From contig JAPNXP010000002.1 of NCBI GenBank assembly GCA_028753945.1, positions 12,028,001 to 12,092,000 of the forward strand: 64,000 nt of DNA, written 5' to 3'. Under the pieces are notes generated by a model. It saw only the letters and a program-made list of their open reading frames with translations. It ran no database searches and was not told where the DNA came from. Source of the DNA: Hexactinellida sp. DTS-2022 (taxonomy: Eukaryota; Porifera; Hexactinellida). A program made the position numbers and the translations under genes. Position 1 is the first letter of the stretch. Every line of letters begins with the position of its first letter. Positions 36,223 to 48,111 of the stretch are shown piece after piece.

Positions 36223-37115
36223 ATTAGCTAATTATATATTTAATGAGTTTATCACCCCCTAAAAATGTGAATTCAAAAATTTCGCTATTATATTTTAATT
36301 GACATATAAATTTATCAAAATAGCCATGTTGAAACATCTAATAATTTTAATATGCTGCTACTATAAGCATTAATATTTGAATACAAATTATTGATCTTCA
36401 AATACTTTTGGCCGGTTAGTGTACATATTGAGCATATTTATAACAAACATTCATTCACCTTACAAAGTTTATGATAGGCTTCTAAAAGGCAGACCTCTTA
36501 TCAAGGAACACCTCCATATTAGGAACACTTTTCAGCAGTCCCCAAAGTGTTCCCTAATTGGAGATTTTACTGTACGTTATATTATATATAACGTATGTCA
36601 CGCTTCACCTTATTTTGTACATATTTTATTTGAAATTCATTCAAAGGGGAGAGGCACGTGCCCCATGTGTCCCCCTAAATCCGCCACTGAAGATGTAGCA
36701 CATTTTCACTTTTATTTTTCGGCCTTCTTAGTATTATCCGAATTTTTAGAATATTGAATTGTTTTTTTAACTACTCATATATGCATATCTCATATGTATA
36801 CCTGATGCCAATTGATAATTATGATTGGAGGTAAAGAGAGAGCGTGTTAAAAATACTTAACACTATATGTAACAATACGAAAGTAAGCATAAATCTAAAA
36901 TCTGCCAATTTATGATATATACTAGTTGTATGTATTGACTGTTTATTTGATTCTTATGCTCTATGGCATGAGGTGATCACAATATTGTGTCTACAAGATT
37001 AAAACAAGAAGCCCACTGAATCATGTCTTTGTGGAATCTTTGAACAGTTTTTCTTAATTTGAGTTGACATTTTACAAAAGTTCATTACTTTGTTTGGTAA
37101 AAATTTGTCTAATGT
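36223..37115. repeat. Right half of the array's host repeat and transposon ends
   Basis: 36223-36430 matches 56490-56640 and 57400-57470. 36490-36576 carries AGGAACACCTCC and the inverse end GGAGATTTTACTG of a Tigger-like element. 36650-36690 ends in CCTAAATCCGCCACTGA, a hAT-type end. 36700-37115 shows nothing recognisable. Confidence 0.55.
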
Positions 37116-37233
37116 GAGTCGATAGGGAGCGCTGCATTTGTTAGAATTTGTGATGTTGTCAATTGTTAGAATTTTCCATGTTGTCAATAGTCCGAATATT
37201 ATGTGCTCCTGTTGTCATTTGTTAGAATTGGTC

Positions 37234-39105
37234 GAATATTCCCATTTCGCCTACTCCCATTTTGCCTACTAATCGGAAATCAGTGTCATTTCGCCTACTC
37301 ATTCTTCAAATGAGATTTGGTGTTTTTTAGCAAGTATTTTAAGGTATCTCAATTATGTTATTGATATGTGTAGTACAACAACAAGTAACATACTGCCCAA
37401 ATATATAAACAATAAATTTGAGAGTGATAATTATCTATTTATGGAATTTATTTCTACCAATCGAGGAGCTCGTGCTCTTGTTTATGTTGGCTACAAATAT
37501 CAAATTAATAGACGAGGGCTAGATTGTCGGATTTTCTGGAGATGCTCCAAATCTCGAACTTGTAGCGGAACACTTACAACGCTCAATGGGGAAATCATTT
37601 CTAACAGAGCAGATCAACACAGCCACCCAGCTGATGAATCAGAAATATCCGCCTGTAAAACACTCGAGACGATAAAAACTACTGTTAGGGAAAGTATTGA
37701 CCCTGTACCAAGTATCTATCAAAGGAGTATGATTGAAATATCAGCTCGTTATGATCGTGATGCAATAGCAGCTCATTTTCCTAGCTTTCCTACAATAAAA
37801 TCTGCATTGTACAGGATACGAAGGCAACGACTTCCCCCTCTCCCACAATCCAGGAGTGAAGTTCATTTCCATGGTGAATGGGCTAGAACATACAGTGGGT
37901 CGCAATTCTTAATTGCAGAAGAAGGCGGTGACGAGGATAAAATTGTCATTTTACAACAACAGACAATATGAGGTATTTATCTGAGGTTGAAAGAATTTAC
38001 ATGGATGTTACGTTTCAAACATGTCCCAGCATATTCTATCAAATTTTCACTATACACGCATTCAAAAGTGGTAAGCAGTTCCCTTTGGTGTATTGTCTTC
38101 TCCCCGGAAAGTCACGAAGTATATACTTAAAAACCCTGGAGCTTCTTATCTTAAAGGCTAGACAACTTGGCTTTAACATAAATCCAAATTAAATTTTAAC
38201 TGACTTCGAAATTGCTATTATTCAGGCAATTCAGTTAGTATTCCCATTTACAACTGTAAAAGGTTGTTACTTTCACTTCACCCAGGCAATAAATAGAAAG
38301 ATAAATACGATGGGCCTTCAAACGCTCTACAAACAAGATGCTGTAATGAATCAATTCATTCGAAAAACAGCAGCATTAGCATTCATTCCTCCAGATCTAG
38401 TCTTCTTTGGCTGGAATATGGTTAAACCCATGGCACCTATTCGTCCAGAGATACATAAATTCATGAATTATTTTGAAGATACTTGGTTGGTAGGCCAGTT
38501 TCCACCCGTTTTGTGGAATGTATTCAACCAAGACGCACACAACCCAAGGACAAATAATCATGTAGAGGGATGGCATAATAAACTTAAAAGAATAGCTCGA
38601 AAGGCTCACCCAAATATTTACGAAATCGTAACGATTTTCAAACAAGAGCAAGCGTTTACGGAAGTCAGTATTGCACAATTGGCATCAGGTGCTACACTGA
38701 CAAAGAGAGCAAACAAGAGTGTTCAAAAAGATAATAGAATTCAAAAACTTAATGAAGATTTCGTGGCAAACCTGATCACTATGGGTGAATATCTACAGGG
38801 ACTTTCATTACTAACTATATTTTAAACTCCGATTTTTCTCAAATATTTACATTTACTTTAATTACACTTATAATACTACATATAATTATTCTTATAATAT
38901 ACAATATACGAGCTATAATACTTTAATCCTAATTAAACAAGCAGATTATATTCAGTATTAATTAATGAAACCTGGTTAATTACACGTACATATTAGGATA
39001 TAACAAATCTCATTTGAAGAATGAGTAGGCGAAATGGCACTATTTTCAAATTAGTAGACAAAATGGGAGTAGGCGAAACAGGAGTATGAAAAATGGGAAT
39101 AATTC
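37234..39105 (+). mobile_element. Inner FLYWCH-MULE, inserted in the outer MULE's left arm
   Basis: Inverted ends (GAATATTCCCATTTCGCC left, AAATGGGAATAATTC right) extend into arms of about 95 bp with GTAGGCGAAATGG repeats. Flanks GAATTGGTC (37225-37233) and TAATTGGTC (39106-39114) agree at 8 of 9. The interrupted tandem array continues in the same orientation on both sides, which shows the order of insertion. Confidence 0.8.
37366..38825 (+). pseudogene. FLYWCH-MULE transposase with one frameshift and one stop
   Basis: Nearly full-length transposase. Residues 25-90 form a FLYWCH finger (FWRC, C-S-G-T-L, HSHP). The frame closes at 37971, but the next frame continues without a gap from 37946: one T is missing from the T run at about 37948-37952. 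First catalytic Asp is in YMDVTF (normally DGTF, so Val replaces Gly). A TAA at 38190-38192 then interrupts; the frame continues with the second Asp in ILTDFEIA, C-x-F-H in GCYFHFTQ, and the Glu in NNHVEGWHN (38550-38580). It ends at 38825. Two lesions in about 1.46 kb suggest recent loss of function. It is the same family as the broken copy at 1365-2360. Confidence 0.85.
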
Positions 39106-39419
39106 TAATTGGTCATGTTGTCAATTGTTAGAATTGGTCATGTTGTCAATTGTTAGAATTGGTCATGTTGTCATTTGTTAGAATTGGTCATGTTGTCAAT
39201 TGTTAGAATTTTCCATGTTGTCATTTGTCAGAATTTGTGATGTTGCTATAGTACCAGCTTCTAAGATTTCTTTTGCTGGTTAAATGAAATCACTAACTGT
39301 GGAATTTTAAACAAATAAAATGGTATCTTATGACCAATCGAGTGCATTATGTACATCCATATTAATAAATAGCACATACGTACATATATCCCGACAATAT
39401 TTCATAATTTACTTATCTA

Positions 39420-40821
39420 ATATGGAGTACACGCTTACAACTTATAAACAGAATCGCGGGATAATTTATGAGACTTCTGATGGACATAAGTATATTTCGT
39501 CCAAAAGAATGATCGCTTATAATTATTTGAGATGTGTTTTGTTCCCTAACGGTTGTAAATCTACTGGTAAACTGAACAATGATTCGAATTTGATAAGTAT
39601 CATTTCCTGGCATATTCATGGACACAGTGAATATAATAATGACATATACTTGGTAAAAGCGAAATATAAGGAAGCTGCGAAAGAGGCGATGACAGTGGAT
39701 ATATCTTTTTCTCTGATAAAATTGCCTCCATAATGCTTGAAATATCAGAAATTTGTTTTGACCGTACCTTTTTACTGTACCACTGCAGTTTACCAGCTTT
39801 GGACGATCTTTATCGTCATTGATCAACATGTACTCTCTGCTATACATTGTCTTCTGACTGGATAATCTGAAGAATTTTATCATGCAGTTCTGTCAAAAAT
39901 TCAGCAAATTCTTCCACAATTTCAAACTCAAATAGCAATGTCGGAATGGAAACAGGCAGCATGTAATGCTTATAGAACGCTGCTCAATGGGATCAAGTTA
40001 CAAGGCTGTTGGTTCCATTATACCCAGCGAATTTGGAAGAAGGTTCAGAAAGTAAATCTTGTAACGACATACACCAATAATGGTGCATTTCAAAATTACA
40101 TACGCTGTATTATGGGTCTACCGTTCTTACCTTCAGATGAAATACAGCCTACATGCGATCAAATTAATGCACAAAATCTTTGTCGTCAAGACATCAAATG
40201 GATAGAGTGGAGAACTCAAACAACATGTTCAGAGAAGGTGGATTAATCAAGTTCCACCTGAAGAATTATCTGTTTGGCACCAGAAAATGGCCACAAATAA
40301 TGGAGCAGAAAATTATCACGGAAGACTAAAGTCCTTAATATAGTGTAGCAAGCCAAGAATATGGAATTTTCTGGATACATTGAATGAAATTATAGTGGAC
40401 ACAAGCAACGAAATTGCAAGATTAGAAGAATGTTTACGGATACAAGGGAAAGGAAGAAGAAAAATGTGCTAAACGACGTGCGGCGACAGAAATATAAAGA
40501 ATATCTTGTTGAAGGTAAATATACCGCATTGGAATTTGTTAAGACAATCAGCCTTACAGTGGGTTCTTTTACAGAAACAAATGAAAGTGACTCATGTTCA
40601 GATAACAATGATGATTCCTCTGTAAGTACATTGGGACATTATATCACTAGACAAACATGTGCTTGGTTTGTTTAAAGTCAGGCGAGACTACATGGTTATT
40701 TATACCGTGCAAACATGCGAATTGTTGCGGAAATTGTAGCGAGAAAATCGTACAACTTGGTCAAACATGCCCTGTCTGTCTTTCTCCCATCGAAAATACT
40801 TTTCAGATATTCACTAATTAA
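39420..40821 (+). pseudogene. MULE transposase with C-terminal RING finger, decayed
   Basis: Transposase of the outer element. 39420-39733 encodes a FLYWCH-like finger (YLRC, GCKSTG, H-x-H). 39734-39935 is broken by stops. 39938-40246 has DFE-like residues damaged to SEWKQAA, then GCWFHYTQRIWKK, the C-x2-H motif of MULEs. The Glu block is at about 40290-40320 (NNGAENYHGRLKS) in another frame. After a charged stretch, 40658-40821 encodes a RING-type finger: C-x2-C across a one-base frameshift at about 40665, then CKHANCCGNC and CPVC, ending at a TAA in 40819-40821. The C-x-H-x3-C-x2-C...C-x2-C order fits RING (E3 ubiquitin ligase) of the IAP-like kind. Several stops show the copy is dead. Confidence 0.7.
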
Positions 40822-41154
40822 TTACTTCTAATTTCTACAAAATTCTTATTTAAATTGTGTTTCTGTTGTTCTTCTTTCTTTCTATTTCTTACCTATCTTT
40901 TTTATACTTATAATTATCTACAAATGAAAACCATATTCCTAATACAACACCTCTACATAACACAGCGCCAATTATATGTTAAAGATGGCAACATCATAAA
41001 TTTTAACAAAGGACAACTTAACGAATTCTAACAAATGACAACATCATAAATTCTATCAAATGACAACTTCATAAATTCTAACAAATGGCAACTTAACAAA
41101 TTCTGACAAGTGACAACATCGAAATTCTAACAGTTGCTTGCCGCCGAGTCGACA

Positions 41155-41510
41155 GTACTAATACAAACTTTATAAGATTTTTTTTCAAAAGATTTACAAT
41201 TAACAAATTGAGCCGATGAGCATTACAATGTATGTAAACGGCCATTGGAGATTTATTATAGTATTCTCACATATTACAAAATTTGGTGCTTTAAGTCTAT
41301 CTAATGCAACAAAAGTTATTTCTATGCTTCTATCCTGTGGAATACTCAGCTCTATTTCAACAAATGGTGCAGGCGTGATGAATGGACGTATTAGTGGTGT
41401 TCAAGCGCAACTTAAAACTTTATACCCATTTCATTGGGTATGGACTAGAGTTTCATCTAAGCCTGCGAAGATCGAGAAATGCTCCCATAGGCGTAATACA
41501 AATTGAGTAT
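41155..41510 (+). pseudogene. hAT-family transposase fragment
   Basis: 41216-41506 gives 96 residues resembling the middle of a hAT transposase of the ZMYM/ZNF862-related kind: L.SCGILSSISTNGAGVMNGRISGV matches the STDGASVMxGxxSGV block around the second catalytic Asp. Here Asp is replaced by Asn, so it could not be active. No other parts of the gene are nearby. Confidence 0.5.
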
Positions 41511-42054
41511 TTTAGGCGCGTGTGAGCGAGCACAAATTTAATATAGGCGAGCAGGAATTATCGCCTGGATGAAAGACTAGGAAGGGCCCATTACTATGTC
41601 GAATTCAGATACTAAGTTACTCATTCTACTATTATCTATGGACTTGTCCAATCATAATGAATAAAATAGACTAATTTACTTCATCGCCACCTGTTCTCCG
41701 GAATTCAGATTCCTTCAATAAAATTGATTATTTTAATAGTCTTAACAACATATTCTACTTGCCTAGTATATTGACCTTTATTCTTCTCTCTAGCATCTCT
41801 AATCTTTTTCCAAGAATATAATTATAATATAAGATTCAATCGCTTTTACGTATTCCTAACAATGTTCATTGGGAGAAAGTTTTCTTTATATTAAATCACA
41901 ATAAAAAACTTTGTGCGGAATTAATTGAGAAACTGGTGAGAGCTACAGACATCTTCCCTCTCAAATGGTGCTAGAACTTTAGCCAATTAAATTTGAGGGT
42001 TTTCCATTATGGATTGGCAGATAGCATTCAATTAATATAAAAGGATTAGTGTAT
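41511..42054. other. AT-rich interval with a dispersed repeat
   Basis: 41935-42010 (CATCTTCCCTCTCAAATGG...TTTGAGGGTTTTCC) is the inverse of 14850-14900. The rest is unassigned. Confidence 0.4.
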
Positions 42055-42628
42055 CTGTTGCAGTGTATTAGAGAACTTAGTGAGTACGCGTAGTCGCGTA
42101 CACACCATTTAAGTTTGGTGTGACGCGTACTCACCAAACTGTGTAGTGAGTACGCATACACCCTAAATGTAATTTGTGTGTTAGAGTAACTTTCATGTTA
42201 TGGGTTGTTTTCTGGGATTCTAAGCTCTAAGCTTCTAAGCTATTCAAAGCTGTTTTCTCCGATTCTAAGCTCATTTATATTTAGTAATAATTATTGTCTC
42301 AATCAATAAGTTAATTTTTTGTAAAACCTCTGAATATAGTTAATTAAGAAGCCGTAATACATTCCAAATGAAAGTTGAAGTTATTTATTATAATTCTTTT
42401 TAGAATCCCTTAATATATCAATTCATGATTTCCAGCTTCTTAACTAACTATATTCAGAGGTTTTACATAAATCAAGCGTGAAACAACTCATTACACGAAA
42501 GTTACTCTAACACACAAATTACATTTAGGGTGTACGCTTACTCACTACACAGTTTAGTGAGTACGCGTACACACCAAGCTTAAATGGTGTGTACGCATAC
42601 TCACTAAGTTCTCTAATACACTGCAACA
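42055..42628. mobile_element. Foldback element with arms of about 165 bp, TATC duplication
   Basis: Ends TGTTGCAGTGTATTAGAGAA face each other, with nearly perfect arms containing GTGAGTACGCGTA repeats. TATC stands at 42051-42054 and 42629-42632. It shares the TGTTGCAGTGTA end with 13228-13695. The interior loop also carries an inverted pair (AACCTCTGAATATAGTTA). Confidence 0.8.
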
Positions 42629-44052
42629 TATCTATCAATTGTTAAGTGCATTATAGAATGCCAATCTGAGACTGTAATTTAATTGGAGGAGGGAAGTTCA
42701 TTCATCCAATCAGTTATTTGTGTTCCATCTGTCTACCCATGCATTTCAAACATTCCTTTATGTTTCCTCAAGTGGGTCCAAGGTGTTGTACATGTACAGT
42801 TTCTTAATGTTCGTTAATTTAAAATATTTGGAGTCAGTTTATACCACTGACAAGCTTTTCTTTAAAATTGTCTGTATAATTAGAATCAATATTCCGGCGG
42901 GCGTACTGTGCTAGTGATTTCTAAATAATTTGCTTTGTCCTTATAACAACGTAATGCTGGGGGTCCACGGATATAATATACAGTTAGGAGGCCACACCTG
43001 AAAGAGGTGGGATTCCTGCTCTGCAAAAAATATGCTGTATAGTCGAATCTGCTAAGTGTCACTCTCTATAATGGTCATTTGTACATTCGATATCAGCCAG
43101 TTAAGATCATCCCTATATGATTTCCCATAAATAATCATCCTGTGTGCGAGTCCCTCGAACATTACTTAACGCTTCCAAGCGGGAGAAAGATAACATTTAT
43201 GACAGACCGTACTTTTTAATTACAAAATGGCAAAAACGTGACGTAAGAAAAGAGGATTTTCGTTAATTTTTCGTTGCATCCACAGTATTTAAATACAACC
43301 GGAATAACATTTGAAAAGGTATTTGCTTTAAATACAAGCGAGGACCACAGTCCAAGTTGTTAGAACGCGCTTGCGCGGATGAGTACCTTGTAATGTTGAA
43401 TTCAGAATCAATTATTCGAACAATTATTTTTCATGGAGATTACCGGCTTGTAATGATCAATATAATTCTTGATATAATTGCTGTATTGGTCTCCTTGTTA
43501 CCTCTGAGTGAGCTCCTTCAAAGCTAATTTTTGTTATCTTGGAATGTTTTTTGCGTAGATGTTGTTTGCGACACTGATATCAACTTAAAGAATCCCGGGA
43601 GCTGCCATCTCGATATCTCCACCACAAACCCATTTGCTAGGTATAATTCGAAACTGTCTAAAATACCATCCTAGTTTTGGTAATTCCTCCGCTATTGGAT
43701 ATTATTCTACGAAGTCTAGAATGGCTGTATTTATTGCCTGTAATGCTCTTTGATATACACATGAATTGAAAGCCATTCATGTAATTCCAATTCAATCGAT
43801 GATGCATCATGTAATTTGTTCGTATGTTGAACTTTGTTTGATAAATTATAAAACTCGTAATTTAAGGATGTTACAAATCAATATATTTATAACAACTAGG
43901 GAAACGTAATCAACACTATGACTTGACTGAAATTATAATGGCGAGATATTAATTACTTTGAATCATTGATATTATCATCCTACTGAAGTTCGTGTTAACT
44001 TTTTTGTTAGTTTGTTGACCTGTGGTCAGTATTACAGAAAAATACATACCAT
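42629..44052. other. Gene-free interval
   Basis: AT-rich. 42660-42700 has a TTTAATTGGAGGAGGG block similar to the dispersed repeat at 14.85 kb. No frame longer than 65 codons and no protein similarity that I recognise. Confidence 0.4.
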
Positions 44053-44060
44053 GTCAGCTT

Positions 44061-44709
44061 TAGGGATCGACCGGGATAAGATTTCATGCCGGGACGGGAT
44101 TTTGCCGGGATTGTCAGATTTTTGCCGGGAATAGTACATAAACGTACGTAATATACAATTATGTACTAGTATAGTAGTATGAGAATCTAAATGTTACGTT
44201 ATGAAGTTCACCTATTATTTGGAACTATATGAAGGTACTAAATAGGATGACTAAATAGGATGTACATCATTTATAGATATGTATGTATCTACATTGCAAT
44301 GTATTGTCTCGTCTACTCGTATAATTGTCAATAAAATGTTTTGGTTCAACACGTAAACTATTGATTCAACAAGTTGTCAACTATTGATGTTGTGAATGGA
44401 CCGTATTTCTGAGGTTAAAGGTAGCCTTAGGTAGGGTTTCGTCCTAAAAGAATGGTCGGGAATCGGAATAGCGGGCTGTCCAGAATTCTGAAATAATTTC
44501 ATCTTAATGTCTATAGTGTGTAATAAATACGTTTAACCATAAATTAATTAGTAGAATATTAATCTTTCGGAATTCCACTACATAAAGGTTTTTAAAATTC
44601 CCGGCTAGATCCCGGTAAATTCAGGCGTTCCCGGCAATAACCGGGATCCCGGAAAAATAACCATTCCCGGCAAAACCGGGAATTAACCGGGATTCCCGGT
44701 CGATCCCTA
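44061..44709. mobile_element. hAT MITE with CCGGGA-rich ends, perfect 8-bp TSD
   Basis: Inverted ends TAGGGATCGACCGGGA, flanked by GTCAGCTT at 44053-44060 and 44710-44717. CCGGGAT-type repeats cover both ends; the middle is AT-rich with no gene. Confidence 0.92.
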
Positions 44710-44717
44710 GTCAGCTT

Positions 44718-45640
44718 CACTTGAATCTCTGAGAAATGTAGAGTGAATCGTGATATTACGAAGCATTTTATGAAATTGCTCGTGTAAAGGAGTCATGAAT
44801 GTTCCATCTCGAACATTATGTGCTACGAAATCCTGAGATTTGTATAAACTTGACATAACAAACCGATGACAACTTTGATATTATTTGTCATCTAAAGATG
44901 AGTTTTATAAATTCATGTCAATCAATCGAAACTGATGACAATAATTATGGTCTCCCAATTGAAATTATAGTACTTATCAATTGGTTACGAATTAAATTAC
45001 AAGATAATGAGTATGCAATCATTTTTCATCGAGTTTTTTTCTATGAAAAATGATTGCGTCGCTCTAGAGTCTAGAGTCTAAAGAATACTTTTATATATTT
45101 AATCAAAGTCTTGCAAATGGAGATGTAAAATATATTTAATTTTGTTGGGTTTCATGTTCTTATCACATTCTGTTTTTTGTGGATTCAGCATCAGTATCAG
45201 TATCAGTCAGTGTTTGTATCTGGATTTCTCCTTTTCATTTTCCTGGACAAATTAATTTCCTGTTCAACGTAAGTGCGAGCAATGTGGATTGAAATAATTT
45301 TTCTTTCTTTTAAAGCATTTAAATGATTAAATTATTTAAATGATTCTTTAATAGTAATACGGATTAACTCCATTGCTTTTAAGGCGCATCTCTGTAGAAT
45401 TAGCTTTGGTTCTAAATATCTATTCATTAAAATTTTATTTTTAGCAAATATGAAGGTAAATAAATCATAACCTACTCATTATCACACGCACACCTGACAG
45501 TAACCTTGAAATTATGGACTAGGGATACACTAATAGATGGTTATATATACCCGACCACAATATTATAACACATATTTATATTTTATTGAACCACATTTTT
45601 TGTTACAATTAACCCACTAAAACTAAGTTTTTATTTTACA
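44718..45640. other. Gene-free interval
   Basis: AT-rich with short direct repeats (ATCAGT at 45185-45210, TCTAGAG at 45063-45080). Nothing else recognised. Confidence 0.35.
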
Positions 45641-46650
45641 GTTCCTATATAAAGGTTGCCTGAGCAGCCACCAGAACTCCGACAAGCTTGGACACGGGCT
45701 CTTCACCGTTATAATATTGGTAATCTCAAGGTAGTAAACGTATGCATGAATCATTTTTCTGGAAGAAAATGTCGAAGTTTCTCACAAGTTTCCCTATGGA
45801 ACGGAACTTTCACTGAAATACCTCGTTCCAAGCATAAGTTAATAGACGGCGCAGTTCCCTGCATGCTTCCTGGTTGTCCATCATACTATTCTTCAACTGA
45901 ATAACCAAACGGACTCGCTTTTCGTGTGACGCAAAAGATGAAGAATTGATGAATCGACACTACAGCTTAGCTTACTATCTGAGAGTGAGGAGAAGCATAG
46001 GTACATCATCAGAAATTTACAGGATCTAAAAGCTAAATTAATCTTGATTGTATTACCTGATAATTGGTTAGTATGGCATCCTGATACCCATAATATTGGT
46101 TTCATTTAACCCAACATGGCTGATAGGACTGTTTCTGTCGATTTATATCTGGAAGTAAATAATTTTGTATCTATATCCGCCTGGTTCCATGGACAAAGTA
46201 TTCCCCTTTAGGTAAATCAGATTAATGATATTCAACAAATTGAATCTATACTGCATGAAATCTCCTTAAATTATGTCTCTGATTCTTGTTGTAACTCACA
46301 TTCATACCATATTCCTCTTGCCAAAAAACATGTAAATACTGTTATTGATGATTTAACGCGTAATGACGGACCTACATACATTTCTTCAGATTTAGCTAAG
46401 CTTCAATTTATTCTCTGTCAATTAGATAATACATTTATTCCTAAAACAGGCGAAGATACAATATGATTACACAAATTATGTCCTCTAAGACTTATCTCAT
46501 TTCTACCGCTTGTTATATTTATCTTCAGGGTTTAGAATGTATTACTCTACCACATGTCCATACATTCGATAAGTTAACTGTTACGGATTTTAGTAATCAG
46601 TTAACCAATATGTTAATATTACAATTAGAAGTAAAAATCTTTGGATAAAA
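45641..46650 (+). pseudogene. THAP-domain transposase remnant (P-element-like)
   Basis: 45656-45904 encodes the second half of a THAP zinc finger: Trp-containing helix (ELRQAWTRALHR), NLKVVNVCMNHF carrying the final C-x2-H, and AVPCMLPGCPSY, the pattern that closes many THAP domains. The first Cys pair is missing and the frame is shifted upstream, although TTTTACAG at 45634-45641 looks like an acceptor. 45905-46650 has broken frames (LHEISLNYVSD..C, SSDLAKLQFIL) that suggest more of the same protein. THAP fingers bind DNA and are found in P-element transposases and in host genes derived from them; the several stops favour a dead transposon. Confidence 0.6.
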
Positions 46651-46795
46651 GTGTGAATTTGCACGCATTTTGTTCAGAATATAATAATTGTTTATCTCAT
46701 TATCCATAGTAATTTGTAACACGATATATTTTGGTGACAACAGTGTAGAAGTAACCTGAAGTGATAATCTTGTACGTATGTAATTGTACTTATAG

Positions 46796-47655
46796 AGTAC
46801 TTGGTAAAAAACGGTATCCGGCTGTATCCGGCCAGTACCGGATATCGGCCGGAACCGGGTATGAACAACTATCCGGCCGAATAACGGTCCCAATTGTATT
46901 TGTGTATTAATTAAAGAATAACTATCTCTCCGAATATAGAGTGAATTTCCATAGCTCTAGGGTCATTAACTGTCCCTTTCTTCTGTCGTTCTAATGTCTG
47001 GTACAGGTTTTCTTGTATAGATATTCTTGGAGTAGAATTTAGAAAATGTGTAATAGCAGAACTAGTTGATTGAAAATACTATGCCCACCTTGTTGTGAAT
47101 TTCTACAAGAGGATTTTTTGTTTTTTGTTTTGTAAATTTCTGGATGTGAATGTTCTATGTGGTTCCACAGTGGTGACGTGCTATATATATATTTAGGATT
47201 TTTACTACTGATATATGTATTGGCATCACGTTCATTACAGAGTGCTCTCAAAGAATCGTTCTTAGATAGTGATAAAAATGCCATATTTCACTCATGCAGG
47301 GATTGATAACAAAATGCAACTTTTCAAGCTGATAGGAAAAGCGATCACAAAAAATATTTAGGAATCGAAAATAAATATGTTATTGAAAAGATCTTATTTA
47401 CCAAAGGTGAATGCAATTGAAAGTATATTCATATACTGTATCAATTGTGGAATCACATAAATTATTTTAGAAGCCTCCCTAAAAACACAACCTTAGTATA
47501 TGTATAATTAATCAAGAATTTGGAGAACTTGTTCTTGATGTGATTTTATGGTGTCATTTTTCAAATACATATTTTGCCGGATAACCGGATAATTGAGCAC
47601 CGGATATCCGGATCCGGCCGGAGTAGAGAATCTCTAATCCGGTACAGCTCTGGGT
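46796..47655 (-). mobile_element. hAT-BED derived element, copy 1
   Basis: Both ends carry CCGGATATCCGG-type repeats (46812-46885 and 47575-47650, ending TCCGGTACAGCTCTG). 47284-47039 on the - strand reads as a BED zinc-finger remnant (STSPLWNHIEHSHPEI, with lost Cys). The same piece is present in copies at 57931-58808 and 62752-63634 in the opposite orientation. No clear target duplication here. Confidence 0.7.
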
Positions 47656-48102
47656 AATACTTTATAATACTGATTCCTACACTGTAGTATAAACAAAACG
47701 AATCATAACTGTGGCCTCAGAACGGTTAAATCTCGGAAAATGTTGGTACAGAACAGGCCTTTAGCGGCCAGATTTAAATTTGTCAAATTGAAACCGTTCC
47801 CACTGTAATGGCTAGAGAAAGTTAGTCAGGTTGAAACCTGAACAAATAGACAGTCTCCTAAGGAAATACAGTTTGTTATATTATGTACAAGTATCATTGT
47901 AAGTTCTAATATTTACTTGTTCAAGTCTAAAATTGTTATTTACATCGCATAGATCCGCTAGCATCAGTTTTAAGATCCTTCGAATGGACTATAATTTATG
48001 GTTATACTTATGAGAACTTTTTAACTAATAGGCAACTGAATCCGAATTGATCAGTCTTCACTTATTATTCAGTCTTTCCACCTTCTAGTCAGAGATTTGT
48101 TA
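47656..48102. other. Gene-free interval
   Basis: Nothing recognised between the hAT element and the MULE at 48112. Confidence 0.35.
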
Positions 48103-48111
48103 TATATTATT

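Larger units (their letters stand above)
37125..41145. mobile_element. Outer MULE, 9-bp TSD, interrupted by a younger MULE
   Basis: Left end at 37125 (GGGAGCGCTGCATTTGTTAG), right end at 41145 (inverse starts GGCGGCAAGC), flanked by GAGTCGATA (37116-37124) and GAGTCGACA (41146-41154), 8 of 9 the same, as MULEs make. Arms consist of tandem (TTGTTAGAATTGGTCATG)-like units, direct on the left (37138-37233 and 39106-39245) and inverted on the right (40980-41135). The left arm is split by the element at 37234-39105. Its own transposase is at 39420-40821. Confidence 0.8.
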
